A DNA stretch of 64,000 bases from an uncultured bacterium (GCA_950022495.1 CATLLJ010000009.1:1-64000); one strand, 5' to 3'. Positions 1 through 8,992 are shown, counted from the stretch's first letter. Notes: generated from the sequence alone by a model not told the origin. Numbers and translations: made by a program.

Positions 1-638
1 CTGATACTGATACTGATACTGATACTGATACTGATACTGATACTGATACTGATACTGATACCGATACTGATACAGACACTGATACTGATACTGATACTGA
101 TACCGACACCGATACAGACACTGATACAGATACTGATACCGATACAGACACTGATACAGATACTGATACTGATACTGATACTGATACTGATACTGACACA
201 GACACTGATACAGATACTGATACAGATACTGATACTGACATTGACATCGATGATGATGCCGATGGAAGACACACATTCATACAAAGAAAAATATTAGATG
301 ACAGCGTTGATTCTATCGACAAACGTCAATATATGAGATATCAAGTCTCCAGCAACAAAAACCCTATCGGTTTAGAACCTGGACACGGAGTCGAAGCATT
401 ACTTGATGTTTCAAGAGGCGGAATCTCAGTAAAACACAACAACAACTTGAATGTTGGAGATGTTATTCCGGTACATATCTCTTACGGAGGACTTGACATT
501 AAGGCTGACGTGAAAGTTGTATCAGCATCATCAACAAGAGCAGGTGCAATGTTTGTTAACCTGGATCAAGCAACAGCAAACCAATTATTATATCTAAATA
601 TGATATTGGATGATGTTAATAACATTTCACAAAAATAA
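1..638 (+). CDS. 3' part of an adhesin-like protein ending in a PilZ domain (5' end outside window)
   Basis: The reading frame is open from position 3 and runs off the left edge. Positions 3 to about 240 encode nearly uninterrupted Asp-Thr dipeptides made of GAT/GAC and ACT/ACA/ACC codons. A short acidic linker and then a PilZ domain of about 100 residues follow. The two PilZ signature motifs are present: RxxxR (RQYMR, about 325-339) and DxSxxG (DVSRGG, about 405-422). PilZ domains are known cytoplasmic c-di-GMP receptors. The domain is clearly paralogous, in protein and DNA, to the C-terminus of the complete adhesin just downstream, so by inference the missing N-terminus is also a secreted haemagglutinin-type adhesin. 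No start is available here. The gene ends in a strong hairpin terminator. Confidence 0.85.
   Translation, partial: DTDTDTDTDTDTDTDTDTDTDTDTDTDTDTDTDTDTDTDTDTDTDTDTDTDTDTDTDTDTDTDTDTDTDTDTDTDTDTDIDIDDDADGRHTFIQRKILDDSVDSIDKRQYMRYQVSSNKNPIGLEPGHGVEALLDVSRGGISVKHNNNLNVGDVIPVHISYGGLDIKADVKVVSASSTRAGAMFVNLDQATANQLLYLNMILDDVNNISQK
3..243 (+). repeat. In-frame hexanucleotide array (GATACT type) coding for Asp-Thr repeats
   Basis: About 40 hexamers of the form GAY-ACN are seen. The first roughly ten are identical, then degenerate copies with GAC, ACA or ACC follow. The unit is two codons, so gain or loss of copies keeps the frame. The acidic Asp-Thr stretch probably acts as an extended, possibly calcium-binding, spacer before the PilZ domain. 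The array continues past the left edge. Confidence 0.9.
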
Positions 639-645
639 AATAAGT

Positions 646-695
646 AATATTAACAGGTAGGAAAACTTTTCTACCTGTTAATATTCTTAATTTTT
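646..695 (+). terminator. Rho-independent terminator of the partial adhesin gene
   Basis: A perfect 15-bp stem (646-660 with 671-685) closes a 10-base loop and is followed by a T-rich tract. It lies 8 bases after the stop codon. Confidence 0.85.
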
Positions 696-718
696 GTAAA
701 CAATTATAAATATTTGTA

Positions 719-768
719 ACAATATGCTGAATTTTTCAAAAAATAAGCCGTTTATTAATACATATTGT
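719..768. promoter_or_regulatory. Inverted repeat upstream of the adhesin gene
   Basis: The 8-base arms ACAATATG (719-726) and CATATTGT (761-768) lie 34 bases apart in the 210-base gap before the complete adhesin. This could be a regulator site. I see no confident -35/-10 pair nearby. Function is inferred from position only. Confidence 0.3.
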
Positions 769-848
769 GTGAGAAACATGACAAATGCTCTAACATAATA
801 GGTTTATAGAAAAATCAATCAGAATATAAATATATGAAAGGATAGAAC

Positions 849-3800
849 ATGACGAGAAAAAGTAGAAAGAATCAAAGAAGAACAATCGCTTTTTTATTGA
901 CTGGTTTATTTATGATTCAGCAAACTATGACCTTAAGTGTTTTTGCCAGTAACATAACCGGCATTACAAACGGAGGACATGGAACATTCAACATTGATCC
1001 TACAAAACACAATGGAGATGTAGGTTTTAGACATTATAACGACTTTAATCTTGATGCCGGAGATATTGCTAACCTAAACTTTGCTGATATAAATACCTTT
1101 GTAAACCTTGTTGATAAACAGGTTTTAATCAATGGTATTTTAAACTCTGTTAGAGGCAATAATTTCTACAATGGTAAAGCTGTATTTATTTCTCCAAACG
1201 GTATGGTTGTTGGAGCTTCAGGTGTGTTAAACGTTGGTTCTTTGGGCGTTTATGCTCCTGATAATAGTACTTATGGCAGCTTTGATAAAACTAATTTTTC
1301 TAACGTTGAAAGTTACCTGAATAGAGGTAATGAATTAGCTAACGGTAATGGCGGAGATATTACTATCAATGGTAAAATTCTTTCAGCAGGCAGCGTTGAT
1401 TTAGTCGGCGGCAACGTTAATATTGGTAAAAATGCTGGTGTTGTCGGCGGTATCAATGCAGGTAAAATGGCTAAAATAGAATCTCTTGATCAGGCTAACG
1501 CATTATTCAATAACTTAGTAAAAACAGACAACGTAAATGTTGGAAGCGAATTCGCAAGTGATGAATTCGGACAAATTTATATCAAATCTTCACAAGGTGT
1601 TAACGTTCAGGGTAACTTAGTTAACTATGCTACCGGTTCTAATGGTACTAACGTTAATAATCAGAGTGGTATTAGAATTACTAATATTGATTCTGGAGTT
1701 AATGGTATTAATATTTCCGGTAATATTGCTAACGCTAAAGGGACTGTTAACGTTTCTAATAACAATGGCAATTTGACTATTACGGATACTGGATATATTA
1801 AAAACAACGGATATACATTAATCACAAATAACCCGTATAATGATTACGTTGAAGATAGAAACACTAAATTGACTATCGCCGGTAAGATTGATACTAAAGG
1901 TGATTTAAAAATTAAGAACAGAGGTGGTAACGGATTAGATATCACAAATACTGCTCTTATTAACCACGATGGCAATGCTGTTATTTTAAATGGTTATGAA
2001 GGTAATGAAACTGTTACCGGAGACAATCAAACCGGAGCTTTAAATATTGCAGGTACTGTTAATACTACAGGTGACCTTGAAGTTACTAACACTGTTCATG
2101 GTGTTGATGGTATGCATATTTCCGGTAATATCAATGCCGGTGGCACTGCTACTTACTTAAATAATGGTAGAGATGGATTGCACGTAAACGGTGGTCAATT
2201 AACTTCTAACGGACTAAATATGACCAACAATGGTATTGGTGGAATGAATCTAAATGGTACAATTACTAATACCGGTGCAGCTAACCTTCTAAATACTGCA
2301 GGTGGAATGGTTCTTGATGGAACTTTCGATAATACTGGCGATGCAACTATTCTTAACGAAGCAACAGCAACAGGTTTGACTGTTAAAGGCAATATTACCA
2401 ACAAAAATGGCATACTTGACATGACTAACAAAGGACCTGAAGGGTTTGATGTTCAAACTACTGGTAATATAAAAGCACAAGGTTTAAAAATGACTAATAC
2501 CGGTGCTGCTGGTATGAAAATCAACGGTAATGTTACTAACGTTGGTAATGCTACTGTTCTTAATGAAGCCGGTGCTTTAAATGTTGGCGGTGCTTTTGAC
2601 AATACCGGTAATGCTACATTCACTAATAATGGCACTGACTTTATTGTGGATGGTACTGTTACTAATAGAAATGGCAAATTAGCTATGACTAATAAGAATG
2701 GTAAATTTGACATCAACGGCACTGTTCAGAACGCTGGTGTTACTAATATTACTAACAATGGTGCCGGCGGATTAAATGTTAACGGTAAGATTAAAAACAC
2801 TGCCGGTAAATTGACTATGAATAATACAGGTAAGGCTGGATTCAATGTTAATAATGGAGCTACTATTAATGCTGAAGGTTTAGAATTCACTAACTCTGGG
2901 GCTGATGGTATGAACCTTAACGGCAATGTTACTAACGTTGGTAATGCTCTAGTTACTAATAATGCAGGGGCATTGAATGTTAATGGTACATTTGATAACA
3001 CTGGAGATGCTACATTCCTTAATGGAGAAAACGCAACAGCATTAAATGTAAACGGAACTATTAACAATAGAAACGGTTTACTTGAAATGACAAACAATGG
3101 AGCACAGGGCTTCAATGTTGCACAAACTGGTGCTATCAATGCACAAGGTTTAAAAATGACTAACGCTGGTGCTGCTGGTATGAAAATTAACGGTAACGTT
3201 ACTAACGTGGGTGATGCTACTGTTCTTAACCAGGCTGGGGCTTTGAATGTTGGCGGTGCTTTTGACAATACCGGTAATACTACATTCACTAATAATGGCA
3301 CTGACTTTATTGTGGATGGTACTGTTACTAATAGAAATGGCAAATTAGCTATGACTAATAAGAATGGTAAATTTGACATCAACGGCACTGTTCAGAACGC
3401 TGGTGTTACTAATATTACTAACAATGGTGCCGGCGGATTAAATGTTAACGGTAAGATTAAAAACACTGCCGGTAAATTGACTATGAATAATACAGGTAAG
3501 GCTGGATTCAATGTTAATAATGGAGCTACTATTAATGCTGAAGGTTTAGAATTCACTAACTCTGGGGCTGATGGTATGAATCTTAACGGCAATGTTACTA
3601 ACGTTGGTAATGCTCTAGTTACTAATAATGCTGGGGCTTTAAATGTCGGTGGTACTGTTTATAATATTGGTGATGCTACATATACAAACAATGGTACAGA
3701 CTTTATCGTTGACGGTACCGTTAAAAACGAAAACGGCAATTTAACAATGCTAAATCAAAACGGTAAATTCGATATCAACGGCAATGTTAGAGGTACTGCT

Positions 3801-6191
3801 GGTAAAACATATATTACAAATAACGGTGCAGGCGGCTTAAACGTAACAAAAACCGGACACGTTGTAGCTGATAATGCAACAATTACTAATAACGGTCACA
3901 ATGGTATGAACATTGATGGTACAGTTGATGTAATTGTTGGTAACTTATACAACAATGAAGGCGGCGTTAAAGGTCTTAATATCAATGGTAAAGTTAATCA
4001 AGGTATTATTGACGGAAAACACGGACCTTCTGGCTACTTAAATATTGAAAACAAAGGTCAAAACGGACTTAATGTTTACGGCAATGTTAATGCAGTTGAT
4101 GATGTTACAATGACTAACTCTGGTGCTGATGGTATCTTAATTGCTTCCAAAGGCAGAGTTACTGGTAACAATGTTACTATCACCAACAACATTGCAGAAA
4201 AGAGAACCGAAGGACTATATAATAAAGACCAAAAAGCTGGTAATATTAATATCCAAGGGCTAGTTAACGGTAAAAATAATGTAACTATTAACAGCACTAA
4301 TGGCAATATCGTAATTGGCGACAATACAGACAACAACAATTATGTAAAAGCTGGCAAAAACATAGATATTACAACTAACAACGGCAGCGTTCTTAACTAC
4401 GGAGTAATTAAAACATTACTAAATGCCGGCGGAGACTTAACTATTGTAGCTAACGATGGTACAATCGGTGAACCGGTACAACAAAATGCTTGCACAGGCT
4501 CTGGATGTACAGGTGTTGGTCCTATGGGCGACGGTTCTAGAGACTTTACTAAATCAATCAATGGTAACATAAAAGGTAAAGTTAAAGAATCAACAAATAA
4601 AGTTACAAGACCGGATGATTTAGTAATCAACTATGCAGCAATCGATTCAGATATGAACATTGATACAATCAAAGCTGACGGTAATGTTATCCTTACTGTT
4701 GATGATCTTGGTCACATCTTAGGCGGAGAAAACGCTGGTAAAGATAGCGGCAGACGTTACAATATGATTAACGCAAGACCTGGTGATAATTCTAAAACAA
4801 ATATCGAAGGCAAAGGCATTTCTCTAATCGCTAACGGAAGTATCGGTACTAAAGATAATAAAGTTACATTCATCCAAACCGGTGCTAAAGAAGGTCACAG
4901 CATGGATGCTTTAGCTAACGAAAACATCTATCTAAAAGAAAACAGCTTCAATGATGCAAACTATGGCAGAGATAAAGAAATTGATACAAACAAAGTTTGT
5001 ACAATGATTGCCAGAGAAGGCGACTTAGATGTTGAATTCGCAGGTAACACAACAATTGATAATATAACTGCCGAAGGTGATATGAAAATTGTTACCAGAG
5101 GTAAAGAAATGCACATCAAAAACTTAGGTCACATTGATGATTCAACAGGCATCGTTAAAGATGAAAATGGAAGAATGAATGACTATTTCGGACCTCATCA
5201 CGATGGTTATGAATTCGATGGACGCTACGATAAAGATGATCATAAATCAGAAATCTTACCTAACAAAGTTGAAGTAAAAGCCCTTGATATTAACCACAAT
5301 ATCAGACCAACAGAAGAAGTTCTTGAAGGCGGATATGAAGCTTGGGCAGGTTCAACAGTAAGAATTGATAATGCAGTTCTTGATAACGGAACATTAGATG
5401 TAACAGCTGATAATGTATACGCAAATGGAATCGCAGCTCACTTTAACAAAGATGGATTTTCTAAAGAAAGAGACAATTCAACTAACAAAGTTATCGGAGC
5501 AACTGAAATTCCAACCGGACACGCAGTAAGACCTGATGATGTTACAGGAATTGATAGAGGCGAAACTGAAAGAAACTACTATTATCCGGAAGGAGATGGT
5601 GACGGCGTATTTGATGGTGTACCATCTGACGTAGACCCTGATGACGGAATTGTAGATGCAACACCACTTGAAATTCCAGATGAACCAGGACCGGGACCAG
5701 GACCGGGACCGGGACCGGGACCGGGACCAGGACCAGGACCAGGACCAGGACCAGGACCAGGACCGGGACCAGGACCGGGACCAAATCCTCAACCAAACAC
5801 TCCAACTATTGATGGAAGCTCTACATACATCCAAAGAAAAATTGATGACAACAACGTAGATAACATAGACAAACGTCAATATATGAGATTCAATGTAACA
5901 GACAGCAGAACACCGGTTGCATTGGAAAGAAACCAGAACATCAATGGACTAATCGATGTATCAAGAGGCGGTATCGCAGTAAAACATGACAACACACTAA
6001 ATGTTGGAGACGTTGTACCGGTACACATCACATACGGAGACCTTGATATCAAAGCTAACGTAAAAGTCGTAACAGCTTCTACAACAAGAGCGGGTGCAAT
6101 GTTCGTTAACCTTGATGAAGCAACAGCTAACAAACTTCTATACTTGAACATATTACTTGAAGATTCAATGAATATAGCACTCAACGACTAG
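849..6191 (+). CDS. Giant filamentous-haemagglutinin (LktA-type) adhesin with C-terminal PilZ domain
   Basis: This is a 1780-residue protein. The N-terminus has a basic stretch and a hydrophobic segment (residues 13-33) with a likely signal-peptidase site after VFA. A haemagglutination-activity/TPS-like domain follows, with the typical SPNGMVVGASG motif near residue 115. Residues about 200-1400 are Asn/Gly/Thr-rich beta-helix repeats of the form NGTVTNxGNATxxNxxG. Near residues 1614-1645 there is a Gly-Pro run, then a PilZ domain (about 1665-1775) with RQYMR and DVSRGG intact. The start is supported by AAAGGA 7 bases upstream. The family is known for secreted or surface adhesins. A cytoplasmic-type c-di-GMP receptor on the end of such a protein is the odd part. 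I see no TpsB-type partner in the window, so the export route is unknown. Confidence 0.85.
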   Translation: MTRKSRKNQRRTIAFLLTGLFMIQQTMTLSVFASNITGITNGGHGTFNIDPTKHNGDVGFRHYNDFNLDAGDIANLNFADINTFVNLVDKQVLINGILNSVRGNNFYNGKAVFISPNGMVVGASGVLNVGSLGVYAPDNSTYGSFDKTNFSNVESYLNRGNELANGNGGDITINGKILSAGSVDLVGGNVNIGKNAGVVGGINAGKMAKIESLDQANALFNNLVKTDNVNVGSEFASDEFGQIYIKSSQGVNVQGNLVNYATGSNGTNVNNQSGIRITNIDSGVNGINISGNIANAKGTVNVSNNNGNLTITDTGYIKNNGYTLITNNPYNDYVEDRNTKLTIAGKIDTKGDLKIKNRGGNGLDITNTALINHDGNAVILNGYEGNETVTGDNQTGALNIAGTVNTTGDLEVTNTVHGVDGMHISGNINAGGTATYLNNGRDGLHVNGGQLTSNGLNMTNNGIGGMNLNGTITNTGAANLLNTAGGMVLDGTFDNTGDATILNEATATGLTVKGNITNKNGILDMTNKGPEGFDVQTTGNIKAQGLKMTNTGAAGMKINGNVTNVGNATVLNEAGALNVGGAFDNTGNATFTNNGTDFIVDGTVTNRNGKLAMTNKNGKFDINGTVQNAGVTNITNNGAGGLNVNGKIKNTAGKLTMNNTGKAGFNVNNGATINAEGLEFTNSGADGMNLNGNVTNVGNALVTNNAGALNVNGTFDNTGDATFLNGENATALNVNGTINNRNGLLEMTNNGAQGFNVAQTGAINAQGLKMTNAGAAGMKINGNVTNVGDATVLNQAGALNVGGAFDNTGNTTFTNNGTDFIVDGTVTNRNGKLAMTNKNGKFDINGTVQNAGVTNITNNGAGGLNVNGKIKNTAGKLTMNNTGKAGFNVNNGATINAEGLEFTNSGADGMNLNGNVTNVGNALVTNNAGALNVGGTVYNIGDATYTNNGTDFIVDGTVKNENGNLTMLNQNGKFDINGNVRGTAGKTYITNNGAGGLNVTKTGHVVADNATITNNGHNGMNIDGTVDVIVGNLYNNEGGVKGLNINGKVNQGIIDGKHGPSGYLNIENKGQNGLNVYGNVNAVDDVTMTNSGADGILIASKGRVTGNNVTITNNIAEKRTEGLYNKDQKAGNINIQGLVNGKNNVTINSTNGNIVIGDNTDNNNYVKAGKNIDITTNNGSVLNYGVIKTLLNAGGDLTIVANDGTIGEPVQQNACTGSGCTGVGPMGDGSRDFTKSINGNIKGKVKESTNKVTRPDDLVINYAAIDSDMNIDTIKADGNVILTVDDLGHILGGENAGKDSGRRYNMINARPGDNSKTNIEGKGISLIANGSIGTKDNKVTFIQTGAKEGHSMDALANENIYLKENSFNDANYGRDKEIDTNKVCTMIAREGDLDVEFAGNTTIDNITAEGDMKIVTRGKEMHIKNLGHIDDSTGIVKDENGRMNDYFGPHHDGYEFDGRYDKDDHKSEILPNKVEVKALDINHNIRPTEEVLEGGYEAWAGSTVRIDNAVLDNGTLDVTADNVYANGIAAHFNKDGFSKERDNSTNKVIGATEIPTGHAVRPDDVTGIDRGETERNYYYPEGDGDGVFDGVPSDVDPDDGIVDATPLEIPDEPGPGPGPGPGPGPGPGPGPGPGPGPGPGPGPGPNPQPNTPTIDGSSTYIQRKIDDNNVDNIDKRQYMRFNVTDSRTPVALERNQNINGLIDVSRGGIAVKHDNTLNVGDVVPVHITYGDLDIKANVKVVTASTTRAGAMFVNLDEATANKLLYLNILLEDSMNIALND
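2480..3640 (+). repeat. 666-bp in-frame tandem duplication inside the adhesin
   Basis: A segment of roughly 490 bases starting near 2480 recurs 666 bases later (for example positions 2631 and 3297) with only a few, mostly silent, differences. The unit corresponds to 222 residues of beta-helix repeats. Such near-identity inside an older, diverged repeat field points to a recent duplication or gene conversion. Confidence 0.85.
5684..5785 (+). repeat. In-frame GGACCN hexamer array coding for a Gly-Pro spacer
   Basis: The array codes for about 16 consecutive Gly-Pro dipeptides, in units of GGA-CCA or GGA-CCG. It sits exactly where the neighbouring paralogue has its Asp-Thr array, between the beta-helix part and the PilZ domain. 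It is probably a rigid linker. Hexamer slippage would change spacer length without a frameshift. Confidence 0.9.
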
Positions 6192-6440
6192 AATAAAAGC
6201 AATAATCAGAAGCCCATAGGGAAACCTATAGGGCTTCTTTTTTAACACCTGACTTGAAAAGCTTTCATCAAATGCTATTTCAGGATAACCTTTTTTATAA
6301 AGCTCTCCAAGGACTTTATAACATTCTTTAGTCATCTGCTGCGTGAGCTTTTGGAGTTCTTTAACATACCAAGATTGAATGCCTGCATTGACATTCAATC
6401 GGTTTGATGTAAGTTGCCTCTTCATAAGTTGCATATCCAA
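6165..6440 (-). pseudogene. Truncated phage structural-gene fragment
   Basis: The recognisable part (about 6250-6440, possibly extending to 6482 with a CxxC...CxxxC stretch just after the upstream stop) reads RQLTSNRLNVNAGIQSWY and continues as a helical, tail- or head-protein-like N-terminus. The frame then runs into the reverse complement of the adhesin terminator, so the last 30 or so residues are not genuine and the original 3' end has been lost. By context with the two fragments upstream this is part of a decayed Mu-like prophage. The exact family is not certain. Confidence 0.5.
6208..6243 (+). terminator. Rho-independent terminator of the adhesin gene
   Basis: The hairpin AGAAGCCCATAGG / CCTATAGGGCTTCT has a GAAA loop and one bulged base, and is followed by seven T. 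It starts 16 bases after the stop codon. Confidence 0.85.
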
Positions 6441-6482
6441 AAGGCACCCGTTAGGGCACTTTTTAAAACATTTATTACAAAA

Positions 6483-6713
6483 TTATAACTCGATACCGTC
6501 TGCTATATCACTAGCGGCTAAAACAAGTGTTTCAGGGTCTCGAATGTTATCTTTTGCAATTAAATCAATCATCCGTTGACGTTTTTCATCCCCTTTGACC
6601 TCTGATAAAATTCCGACAATAAAATCATCATTAGCCCATATATTTGTAAGCAAGTCATATAATTGTTTGCCAGTTTCTGTTTTAAATTTTGTTCTATCAA
6701 TCGAAAATACCAT
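6483..6713 (-). CDS. Small phage-remnant protein of unknown function
   Basis: This 76-residue protein starts at an ATG placed immediately after the TAG of the upstream fragment (TAGATG). That spacing is typical of adjacent phage genes and suggests the junction is original. The sequence is mixed alpha-helical with no motif I recognise (IDRTKFKTETGKQLYDLL near the N-terminus). It sits between two truncated phage genes and is probably not expressed in a functional context. Confidence 0.5.
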   Translation of the reverse strand: MVFSIDRTKFKTETGKQLYDLLTNIWANDDFIVGILSEVKGDEKRQRMIDLIAKDNIRDPETLVLAASDIADGIEL

Positions 6714-7061
6714 CTATTTTGATTTTCCTATAATTTTATAATTATTAAATCCGTTATTTTTAACTTTATATGTATAATTTCTTATTGAACGATTAAATAC
6801 TTTCATATTTTTCAATTCTTTAGGTAAGTTTGTATTGAGTTCGTGCATTACTTTGGCGTATTCATCCTTAGAAAGGCTGACTTCTTTGCGTTCTCTATTC
6901 CTTATTTTATAACCTTTAGAAGATTTTTCAACCTTGTCTGAACCGCTGCCTTCGCCGAACTGACCGTTTTCTTTTCGAGGGTGTTTGCTTTCATCCCAAT
7001 CATCTAAGACGCATAAGATGCGGCGTGGAGAGATGAGTATATTGAGCATTAAGTGCAACAC
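6714..7061 (-). pseudogene. C-terminal fragment of a phage minor head (MuF/SPP1 gp7-type) protein
   Basis: Residues 20-40 carry the stretch DWDESKHPRKENGQFGEG, which resembles the linker at the end of Mu gpF-like head-morphogenesis proteins. A basic C-terminal domain ending NNGFNNYKIIGKSK follows, of the kind often seen after that linker. The large N-terminal head-morphogenesis domain is absent. The first 20 or so residues look like read-through of unrelated DNA, so the 5' part has been deleted. Assignment rests on remembered family resemblance and gene order, not on a search. Confidence 0.5.
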
Positions 7062-7115
7062 TCACACTTCGTATTAGCAGAAAATATGTTTCTTAGAGTA
7101 AGTAAAATCTAAAAT

Positions 7116-7149
7116 AAAAAAGGGTAGAATATTATTTCTATCCTTTTTG
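7116..7149 (-). terminator. Terminator of the 607-residue Ala-rich gene
   Basis: On the minus strand AAAAAGGATAGAA pairs with TTCTACCCTTTTTT (one mismatch) around a short AT loop, ending in a T-run. It lies 20 bases beyond the stop at 7169. Confidence 0.75.
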
Positions 7150-7168
7150 TTATATCTAATTATTAAAA

Positions 7169-8992
7169 TTATCTAAGTCTTCTTCTTTGAGCATGCATTG
7201 GACCGGTTCTTCTTATTGTAGTTTGAGTTGGTTGAGCACCATTTTGATTATTTTGACCAATCATTGCTCCAGCTTGTTGTAAATATGAGCCAACTTGCAT
7301 TGTAGATTGGAACCAATTTTCTTTACTAAATGAATCCTTTAACGAATTTCCTAAACCTTTTGTAAATGATTGGAATCCATTTAAATTTTTCATTTGCTCA
7401 CCAGCGGCTTTTCCTGCTGCATCACCAGCGGCTTTTCCTGCTGCATCACCAGCAGCTTTGCCTGCGGCATCTCCTGCAGAATCAGCAGCTTTGCCTGCGG
7501 CATCTCCTGCAGAATCAGCAGCTTTGCCAGCTGCATTACCAGCAGCTTGAGTTGTTTTGCTTGTTATATCCATACCTTTTTGTAATTGTTGGGTTCCCTT
7601 TACTGCAGATGCACCTGACATTACAGCTGCACCAGCTGAACTTAATGCACCGGCAATATTACCTTGAGCAGCATATACAGCTGCTTTTGTTACGTTAGCA
7701 GCACATTTGGCATAATTACCAACTGTTTCGGTTATTTTACCAACAGTTGAAACAGTTACACCATTTGCTTTCAATGCGGTACCAGCAGCAGCAGTATATG
7801 GATTAGATAGCATTGCTTCACCTGCACGTTGCATACCATCACCAACATAACCGGTTATTTGACCTGCCGTTGCAGTATAACCACCAATTTGATCTACAGT
7901 ATTAGCAACTTTTAAAACTTTATCTGCAGTTGTTGAATTTTGTTTAACATTATTAATATTTTTATTTGCAGTAGTTCTATAAGATTTTGCTGTTCTTGCT
8001 AATAGTCTAGTCTTTTTATTAGAAGTTGTTTGTAATTTCTTTAATGTAACATTACCTTTTCCAATAGTAACTTTAATAGCATTCATTGATGCAGTTTTAG
8101 CTTCAATTTGACCTTGAATATCCTGTTTTTCAGATGCGGATGTCCCTTCTGCAGTTGCTCGAGAATTTAATTGTTCAATTTCTGCACCAATTGCTGTCAT
8201 TTGGTCAGCTTGTTTTTGAATTTTTTGAGCTTCTTTTTGCATTTTTTTCTGGTTTTTTTGAATTTCTTTTTCACCAGTTTTTATAGTTTTCTTTAATGTT
8301 TTTTCATCCTTCTTCATTTTATTGTTTAAGGATTTCATTTCTGAAGCTGAATCATTCATCTGTTGAGTACCATGCTCAGTTTGAGATGTACCGGATTTTG
8401 CATCAGCAGATGAAGATTTAGAATCTGCTACACTTGAATCAGCATCTTTTTCTTTTTGTTCTGTTTTTTGTTCATCTTTAACTTCTTCAAAACGAGAAGA
8501 TCTTTTATCAATTTCAGCATCTACTTTGCTTAATTTTTTAGAAATTCCATTTTTTAAGAATACTGGAACATCAGAATTATTTAATTCTTTTAATTCTGAT
8601 TTTAATTCTTGTAATTCAGAAGTTGAAACTTGAGTTAAGTTATCAAAATCGTAATTTCCAATATCAACTTTCTGATTATCATCTTTTTGACCTTGAGCAG
8701 CATCAGTTTTTTCAGCTCCAGCTTTCTTTTGAGTTGCTGACATACCTGAAACTGATTTCAAAGTATTGATTGAAAGTTGAGGATTAGAATTTTTTACACC
8801 TCTAGATTTAACAGAATTAGTAAATGAACTAATAGTTTTAGCATCTTTATTTACGGAGAAAATGGAATCATTCATAGACATTCCAGGAGCTTTAGCTTGT
8901 TGAGCTTTAGCACCCTTCTGGGCTCCATTAGCTTTCATAAGCTTAAGCAGCTTTTGAATATCGGTATTCTGATTTACGCCATTAATGCTCAC
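7169..8992 (-). CDS. Unknown Ala/Lys-rich coiled-coil protein with AAGKAADSAGD repeats
   Basis: This is a 607-residue protein with a GTG start. The start is supported by GGAGAG about ten bases upstream, and no internal ATG is as well placed. Residues 1-110 are low-complexity and polar. Residues 110-350 are strongly charged and helical with heptad-like spacing (long Lys/Glu/Gln runs). Residues 360-480 are small-residue-rich and hydrophobic (Ala, Gly, Val) with glycine-zipper-like spacing. About residues 485-535 hold repeats of the form AAGKAADSAGD. There is no signal peptide, Cys pattern or catalytic motif. The layout (coiled coil followed by an amphipathic Ala/Gly segment) resembles secreted translocator or membrane-inserting proteins, but that is only an analogy. 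It is divergently placed to fabI. Confidence 0.75.
   Translation of the reverse strand: MSINGVNQNTDIQKLLKLMKANGAQKGAKAQQAKAPGMSMNDSIFSVNKDAKTISSFTNSVKSRGVKNSNPQLSINTLKSVSGMSATQKKAGAEKTDAAQGQKDDNQKVDIGNYDFDNLTQVSTSELQELKSELKELNNSDVPVFLKNGISKKLSKVDAEIDKRSSRFEEVKDEQKTEQKEKDADSSVADSKSSSADAKSGTSQTEHGTQQMNDSASEMKSLNNKMKKDEKTLKKTIKTGEKEIQKNQKKMQKEAQKIQKQADQMTAIGAEIEQLNSRATAEGTSASEKQDIQGQIEAKTASMNAIKVTIGKGNVTLKKLQTTSNKKTRLLARTAKSYRTTANKNINNVKQNSTTADKVLKVANTVDQIGGYTATAGQITGYVGDGMQRAGEAMLSNPYTAAAGTALKANGVTVSTVGKITETVGNYAKCAANVTKAAVYAAQGNIAGALSSAGAAVMSGASAVKGTQQLQKGMDITSKTTQAAGNAAGKAADSAGDAAGKAADSAGDAAGKAAGDAAGKAAGDAAGKAAGEQMKNLNGFQSFTKGLGNSLKDSFSKENWFQSTMQVGSYLQQAGAMIGQNNQNGAQPTQTTIRRTGPMHAQRRRLR

Noticed and set aside
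1..243. CRISPR-like or satellite array
   Set aside because: The unit is six bases with no spacers, in frame with a downstream PilZ domain. It is a coding repeat.
2195..3592. Several long antisense open frames (up to 220 codons) inside the adhesin
   Set aside because: They are mirror frames of Asn/Gly/Thr repeats (Leu/Pro/Val-rich, periodic), with no ribosome sites. The sense strand is clearly coding.
5478..5879. Antisense and shifted frames over the Gly-Pro array (Trp/Ser- or Arg/Asp-rich)
   Set aside because: Artefacts of the hexamer array.
7366..7698. Plus-strand frames over the AAGKAADSAGD repeats
   Set aside because: Low-complexity mirror of the real gene on the minus strand.
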